In this document: positions 58,160 through 64,000 of the stretch, one piece after another
How the letters are laid out: each line of letters opens with the position of its first letter
Position numbering within the stretch: the stretch's first letter is position 1
Source: Archegozetes longisetosus
Taxonomy: Eukaryota; Arthropoda; Arachnida; Sarcoptiformes; Trhypochthoniidae
Direction of reading: 5' to 3'
NCBI GenBank assembly: GCA_018873245.2
Contig: JAEMBT020000009.1
Span: forward strand, 5,139,180 to 5,203,179
Length of the DNA stretch: 64,000 nucleotides
Program-made: the position numbers and the translations under genes
Notes under the pieces: model-generated
Seen by the model: the letters and a program-made list of their open reading frames with translations, nothing else
Told to the model about the DNA's origin: nothing
The model's database searches: none

Positions 58160-60070
58160 TGAAAGACAATTTTCCAGTCTCAGCTTCATAGCATGTTTAT
58201 GATTTCTCATGTGGTCATTATATTGATGTTGGACATATTTATAATTTTTTACCCTTATTATTTCTCATGCTCTGTGTCTATAGATTTTTCCAGAGTTTCA
58301 GAAAATATTGAACTTTGGTTGTGCGAAAAATTACCGGTATTCGTTTGGTATGAGTAAATAAAAAGTTAATTAGAAGAACTTCTAAAATATAGTGATATTT
58401 TAAAGGAAATTTATTAAAAAATTGTAGCTTATTTTTTTTACTCTTTTTGCACTTCCTTATTAATGACAAAAATAAGTCAATATCAGAGTTAGACACAAGT
58501 ACTTGCTCGAATTCGGTATAGGTTGGCCTACTAGAGGCACCCTCATAACCTTCATTTTCCTAATCTAACCTAAGCCGACGTAAGTTGATTTCGTTGTAGA
58601 GTTTCCGTTGCACGTGTGTTGATATATTTCTAAGCAATATCATATGAATAATCGATGAAAGAGTTTCGAGCAGACAAAATAAATATCGAAATCGCTCTAC
58701 CCAAGTAAAGTTAAGTCTAATTAACTCAATTTTAAATTGAACAAAAAATTTCCCTGTAAACTTAAGGGTAAGTTATATCAAGTTTAGAAAGTACAAAATA
58801 GATTTTAAACGTATGAGAGTTACTGAAACGTGAAGTTTTAAAGCCTAACAAAGAATATTCTAAAATGTGTCTACATTTTATCTCTGGTTAGAATAGTTGA
58901 TGCCTTTTAATACTATAAGCTAATTTACCTATTTTAAGTTTCATTTCACTTAATTTGAAATACAAAATTGAAGTTTTAAAACTAAACATGAGACATTTCT
59001 AAGATCTGACATTCATGTGATTATGCTTAAGACTGGATTAATTATATTTCATTGAATTTCATTATATTTGATTGAAAATTAAATTAATCATTATTCATTT
59101 AATAGAATTTCTGAAAACAACAGAAATAAGAAATAAATGAATTGAAATAATAATATTGATAATAAGATTAAAGAATTCAAATACGATTATAATCCACGTA
59201 AGATAAACCGATGGTCAGATTGAATTATACACACAGTTTTTATAAAGAATCCAAAAATTTTTTAATCTAATTGTAGAAAAAGATTCACATTATATTGGAA
59301 TATTGAATATACTTTTATTAATTCATATGTATATTAAGGAATTTATGTATCAATCCGAAGATTAAAATAAAAGTCATTTAAAACATCATTCGTTAAAACA
59401 TTTAGGAATTGAATAATTTATTTCTCAGTATAATGAATGTAATCATAAGGAATGGAGATCAAATATGAAACTCTAAGGCTTTCGGAAACCCCTTAGGGGC
59501 TTGGGTTGAGTTTATCGGGTTTGGAGGACCTTTCTCGAAAACCCGTACATAAATAAAATTATGGTTTTATAATATTAAACGTAAATTATGCGAATATCGC
59601 GAAATCAACAGAGGAATGTATTAATATTCAAAATACACAAACTTCTGATACAAAAATTGCTACTGATGTTAAAGTTTGACTAGTATCTCGAAGACTATAT
59701 TATTAATATTATTGCAAATAAGACTGTTACGCCGTTGTCAACTGTGTTGCTGAGGAATAATAGCTAGAAACTTTTTGGGCTTTATCAATTTTCTATTATA
59801 AAAACACTGAAACATAGACAGAATGACATAGCTTTGAAATTAGAATTTGCACTTCGAATAAGATTGAGACCTTAGGATGCATTTGTGATGTTCCATGTTT
59901 GGTCTTTAAGAGGCGACTCCCTTAAGAAAATTAAGAGAAACAAAATTCTAGTTTACAGAAAAATATGCTATATTTTATGTCATGTCTTATATTTATAAAT
60001 ATAGTTTGTACGGATAAGTTATGTGAAATTGAAAAAACGAAATGTTAAGTAACTTGATAATAGTTTGTGT
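58160..60070. other. No gene recognised
   Basis: AT-rich DNA; a short GC-richer patch at about 59475-59530 (CTTTCGGAAACCCC...) may be transposon debris. Confidence 0.4.
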
Positions 60071-60073
60071 GTA

Positions 60074-60257
60074 CAGTGATCTGCAATTGCTATTAATCGA
60101 ACAATTGAACTAGCACTTTTTTCAAAACATAAAACTAGTTTTTATATTGTATTGCATCACTTTTTATTGTATTAGTCTAAAAACCAAATTTGCATGTATT
60201 GAAACAAAGTGCTATTTCGATTGTTTGGTTAATATTAATAGCAATTGCAGATCACTG
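60074..60257. mobile_element. Tc1/mariner-type MITE, 184 bp
   Basis: Starts CAGTGATCTGCAATTGCTAT and ends with the reverse complement; inverted termini are about 25-30 bp. TA precedes the left end; the right end is followed by TG, probably a mutated TA. No coding content. Confidence 0.75.
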
Positions 60258-60259
60258 TG

Positions 60260-62385
60260 CAATTAAGGACTTGAAATTTTCTAAGGGTCCAACTGATCAT
60301 TAGTAAAAAATCGCTTTAAGCCTCAATTTCGTGAAGTAAAAGTTTGTTAACTGACTATTAATATTTGAAAAATCAAAATTTGAGTAAACTTTAGGTGTAT
60401 TTATGATTATTAACATCGCATTACTAATAAATATAACTTTAGTCGTGTTGAAATCATTTTGATATACATTTTCTTTAAAGAGTTAGCTTCCTTCGTATTG
60501 AACTGATGAGAATTAAAAAATTTTTTTAATTAAATCTTCTTTTCAAACTTTGTGTTTTGAATCTATCATTTATGAAGTTTGAAACTGTGAGTGTTTTCTT
60601 CTTATCCCTTAGGAAATTTCAAAGTCCTTAATTGTACTTCCTATAAAATATGCAAAGTCTCTATTGAAATTATTTAAGGTTACGCCACTACGTAACAAAA
60701 CAGTTTCAATCAATGAAAGCTATGTTGAAGTATAAAATTATTTTGATTCAACTTATATACCAAATACTCCAAAAATTCAATTATAGGAACAAAATAAACT
60801 CAAATACCCACGACTAGGAATATAACAAGTTGAAGGGTTATTCTATATTACATGTAAAATATTGTATATGTAGAACAGAATACCATATAATACCTTGTTA
60901 CCTCAATATTTTCCATCATTTTAGGGTTAAAATAAACAAAATACATTTCCTAAAACTAAACTTCAATTGAAAGACAAAAAATTTAATGGAGAAAAATTTA
61001 AGAAAATCGTCTACTTTCAGTGTATTGTGCGATTTACTCTATTTTAGTAGTTATCGATACTCACCAGAAAGAAAATTGAGTATGAATTTTGACAATTTAT
61101 TAAATTCTTTATTTTCTAACAATTTTATGTCAAAGCTTGTTCTTTCAAGAATCTCGCGAGAGTCTCAAGTGCACTCGATTGAGACTCGAAAGTATTGACT
61201 CTCGTAACGACCACTGCCTAAAATCAACCAATAGCTTTGTGGTCGTTTATATATTCTCATTATTGATATCGATTCCTTTAAAATGTTTTAACTTTTTATT
61301 TATATCTTAAATTAATTTAAAAATTGTAAGAAATGGTCTAAAATTAATTTGAGAACTGAATATCTTCAAAAAGTTAGTTTAAATTCCACACATCTAATCC
61401 ACTGAAAAATCTTAATTGAGTCAAAATAAGTTTGTCTGCAAGAAATCAAATAAAATTCTTCTTAAGCCCAAAATTTCTTGTTTGGTTTATGAGGAAAATC
61501 TAATCGAAAGCTATTAATTTTGAAAAATCAAATGTTATCGCACTTGAATTTACAACTACAGTGCAGTTGAACAAATATAGATTTCTGACTATTCTGTAAA
61601 TAATTGCTTTCATCGTTTATCGATCATTAGCTGCTTTCATGCTGTTAATTATCTAATAGATTCAAAAACCTTGTATTTATTGAACAATGAATAAAACTTT
61701 ACACGATATCATATTTAGATTAATAGGCTTTTTATTAATTTCCTAACTATGATCAGTTTTTATCAAGCATTAATCAACTTTAAAAGCCTTTGACTTCTGA
61801 TCCTCTGACTATCATTAAATTAAAAAATACGAAATAGGAAGATATAAGCTTCGTTGAAATAGATATGACCTTAAAAATAATTTTAAGAAATACAATAATA
61901 TTTATTCATTTCTTATATAGAAAATCCTATGAGGACATTGAAAACGTTTTTCTATAGTTCTATAGAGAGTTGTTTTCGATGAAATGATAGGAAAAGTACA
62001 TAACAAAACTTTTTAGAGCCATTCAGATATAATTCAACAATAGATTTATCGCCTCCTTCCAAACCAATAAAATAACACAGATCTTATTCGCACTCTCTCA
62101 ACATTGGATTATTACGCTTTAAATATGTAATCAATATTTCTATTGTTTTAATTAAATGAAAAGCCATGATCTCAGGTCTTGTGAGATCAAAAAATATGAG
62201 ATAAAAACGATAACAAATATAATACATTTTTTTGCTTTTAAGATAAAACAGACATGAGACTATTTTCGGGATTATTTTCTAGATAAAAATTATATATATA
62301 TTGCGATCAAATATTTATAAAACAATTTGATTTTGTTTTTAGTCTTAAAAAACGCTTAGATTATAAAAACGCATTGATTTTATAA
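60260..62385. other. No gene recognised; upstream of acyl-CoA ligase
   Basis: AT-rich DNA. The GAGACTCGA-rich patch at about 61145-61200 resembles one at 40740-40795 in reverse orientation. The promoter of the next gene should be near the right end. Confidence 0.4.
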
Positions 62386-62386
62386 A

Positions 62387-63515
62387 ATGTTTTTAATACA
62401 AAATAGAACCCCTAAACGACAAGTCAGTCGATCAAACCAAACAAATGTTAAGACATTGAAAGGACCAGAAGGTCCTAAAAATATACCACAAGTTTCTATT
62501 GGCAAATGGATTTTTGATCATTTGATTAAACATCATAATAAGAATTTAATCGTAAGTTACGTAACAAAGCTTAGCAAAGATTTGTTATAACTCAAAGAGC
62601 TTACATTAAAAAACTTATAAAAATAAAAAATTTCCCATTTTCCACTTTGAATGAAACCTTTTTCACTTTCAGAATGATTTTCATCTAGAGAAATTTCTAT
62701 AAGTGAATAAAAATTATGAAAAATTTTTACTTTGATTTATAGGTTGATTGTGAAACAGGTCGCGAATGGACCGGAAAGCAAATACACGATTGCGCATACA
62801 ACTTAGCCATAGCTTTGATCGAAAAATTCGGTCTCAAAACGGGAGATCCAGTTTGCTTTTATGCACCAACAAAAACAGAATATATAATTGGAGTAATTGC
62901 TGTTTGGACAGCGGGTGGGGTATTTACTGGATGTGATCCACGATTTCCAGAAAGTAAGAATAGACAAAATTTTTCTCAAATTTAAATCTTATAAACTTCT
63001 ATATTGTCATTTAAGCTGAACTTTACAATGTTATCGAAGACACAAAAGCAAGATTTATAATCACTTCTAGAGAAAATGAACTCAAATCTCGATCAGTAGC
63101 AGAAAAATTAAAACATATCTCCCAAATAAAGAAAATCATACAATTAGAAAAGCTGGAAGATTATTTTACATTTTATGATAAGGATATCTACTATAACACA
63201 TACTACGATAGCAATAATCAAATGCTTCCGAATTCATCAAAACTGATGTCTGCAGTAATGTTTACTTCGGGAACAACTGGTCGACCAAAACCTATAATTC
63301 GCGGACACCTCGATTTGATTTACGCATCGATTGAATTACAAGATGAAGATTTGTTTGGGCTGGACAGTGAAACAGACTGTGCCTCATATAATATGCCTAT
63401 ATTTCATAGTGGAGGTCTTTATTATTTATTACATTTTTTGATAGCTGGCTGTAAAATAGCTTGCTTTTCGGGCTATGACGAAGAACAATTTTTGTCTTAT
63501 GTCGAAAAATATAAG
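62387..63515 (+). CDS. ANL-superfamily acyl-CoA ligase (luciferase/4CL-like), 5' part
   Basis: Exons: 62387-62551, 62743-62953, 63016-63515, with GTAAG/GTATG donors and AG acceptors in consistent phase (0, 1, 0). The 292 codons seen cover the N-terminal domain: CFYAPTKTEYIIGVIAVWTA, then VFTGCDPRFPE, and the phosphate-binding motif MFTSGTTGRPKPI. The family activates a carboxylic acid with ATP to an acyl-adenylate and transfers it to CoA. The substrate cannot be read from this part. The remaining exons, including the C-terminal lid, lie beyond the window; 63516-64000 appears intronic. No lesion is seen. Confidence 0.85.
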
Positions 63516-64000
63516 GTATGTTTCGTTAACTGAAGAACACACGATTCCTAAATGTTGTGACTTTTATGCGTGCGGCTTAAAATGTTTGCAGATTTTGCAA
63601 TTCCTATAGTGAATTCATATATACCTTAGAACTGTTCCAAATGTTCAATACTGTGTTCAATACCTTGTAAATCTTAATCAAACAATGGTTTATTTAGCGC
63701 TGAATCTTGCTGTAATCCACAAAAAACTAATTGCGTTCAACTGTACCAAGAAACTTCCATTAATAACTTAGATAATTGATATATTGTTGAGCGCTCCTAC
63801 ACTTAACACTCATTCAAGTTGACAATTAAGAGTTGTTTTGAAAGAAAAAAATTAATCCTATATCGTAAAATAAACGATAAGTATAAGATTAGTATTGAAA
63901 TTTTTTGTCTTATTTATATTTTCTAAAACAATCTGAAATGAAGTACAGATTAATGGTATGCTTTGAATGATTTTATAACATTTTCGCTTGATCTATTGTT

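Noticed and set aside
58278-58496. A 72-codon minus-strand open frame rich in Lys and Phe
   Set aside because: Composition expected by chance in AT-rich DNA; no neighbours support it.
1-64000. tRNA, rRNA or CRISPR features
   Set aside because: No cloverleaf-like GGTTCRANNCC context, ribosomal sequence or regular repeat-spacer array was seen on reading; a computed tRNA search was not possible.

Overview
This is AT-rich animal DNA, almost certainly arthropod. The host genes are split by short introns and include tandem ionotropic receptors (IRs) without the large amino-terminal domain, seven-transmembrane gustatory-type receptors, a farnesyl diphosphate synthase and an ANL-superfamily acyl-CoA ligase. 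The chemoreceptor set and compact introns would suit an acariform mite, but that is a guess. Much of the window is mobile DNA.

Region 1 (1 to about 13,260) is a decayed Polinton/Maverick (adintovirus-like) element whose left part lies outside the window. It carries the 3' end of protein-primed DNA polymerase B, a matrix metalloproteinase-like gene, a short beta-rich protein, an adenain-type protease, a pX-like protein, the double-jelly-roll major capsid protein, a penton-like protein, a fibre-like protein, an HTH protein, a packaging ATPase and a zinc-binding protein. Most genes have stops or frameshifts. A complete, apparently intact Merlin (IS1016/IS1595-type) transposon of 2,492 bp sits inside it (8388-10879), and a 346-bp insertion splits the ATPase gene.

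Region 2 (13,260 to 17,260) holds a broken gene of a widespread uncharacterised family and two long palindromes side by side. The palindromes have different arms but an identical 36-base loop.

Region 3 (17,830 to 28,770) is an IR cluster. Two genes have matching eight-exon structures that splice into open frames (484 and 460 aa); the third is a pseudogene. Two abutting non-autonomous elements and a decayed DD36E Tc1/mariner element separate the first two. An MpaB/latex-clearing-protein-like (DUF2236) gene follows on the minus strand (28,927-30,396).

Region 4 (30,460 to 38,240) is mostly gene-free apart from a mariner deletion derivative. Region 5 (38,240 to 52,400) holds one intact three-exon 7TM receptor gene, a frameshifted copy, and remains of a third copy whose body has been replaced by a hAT nested in another hAT and by a hairpin. 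A complete four-exon farnesyl diphosphate synthase follows (52,655-54,440, minus). After about 8 kb with no recognisable gene, the window ends in the first three exons of an acyl-CoA ligase (62,387 onward). Exon structures were worked out by eye from reading frame, GT/AG sites and comparison between paralogues.
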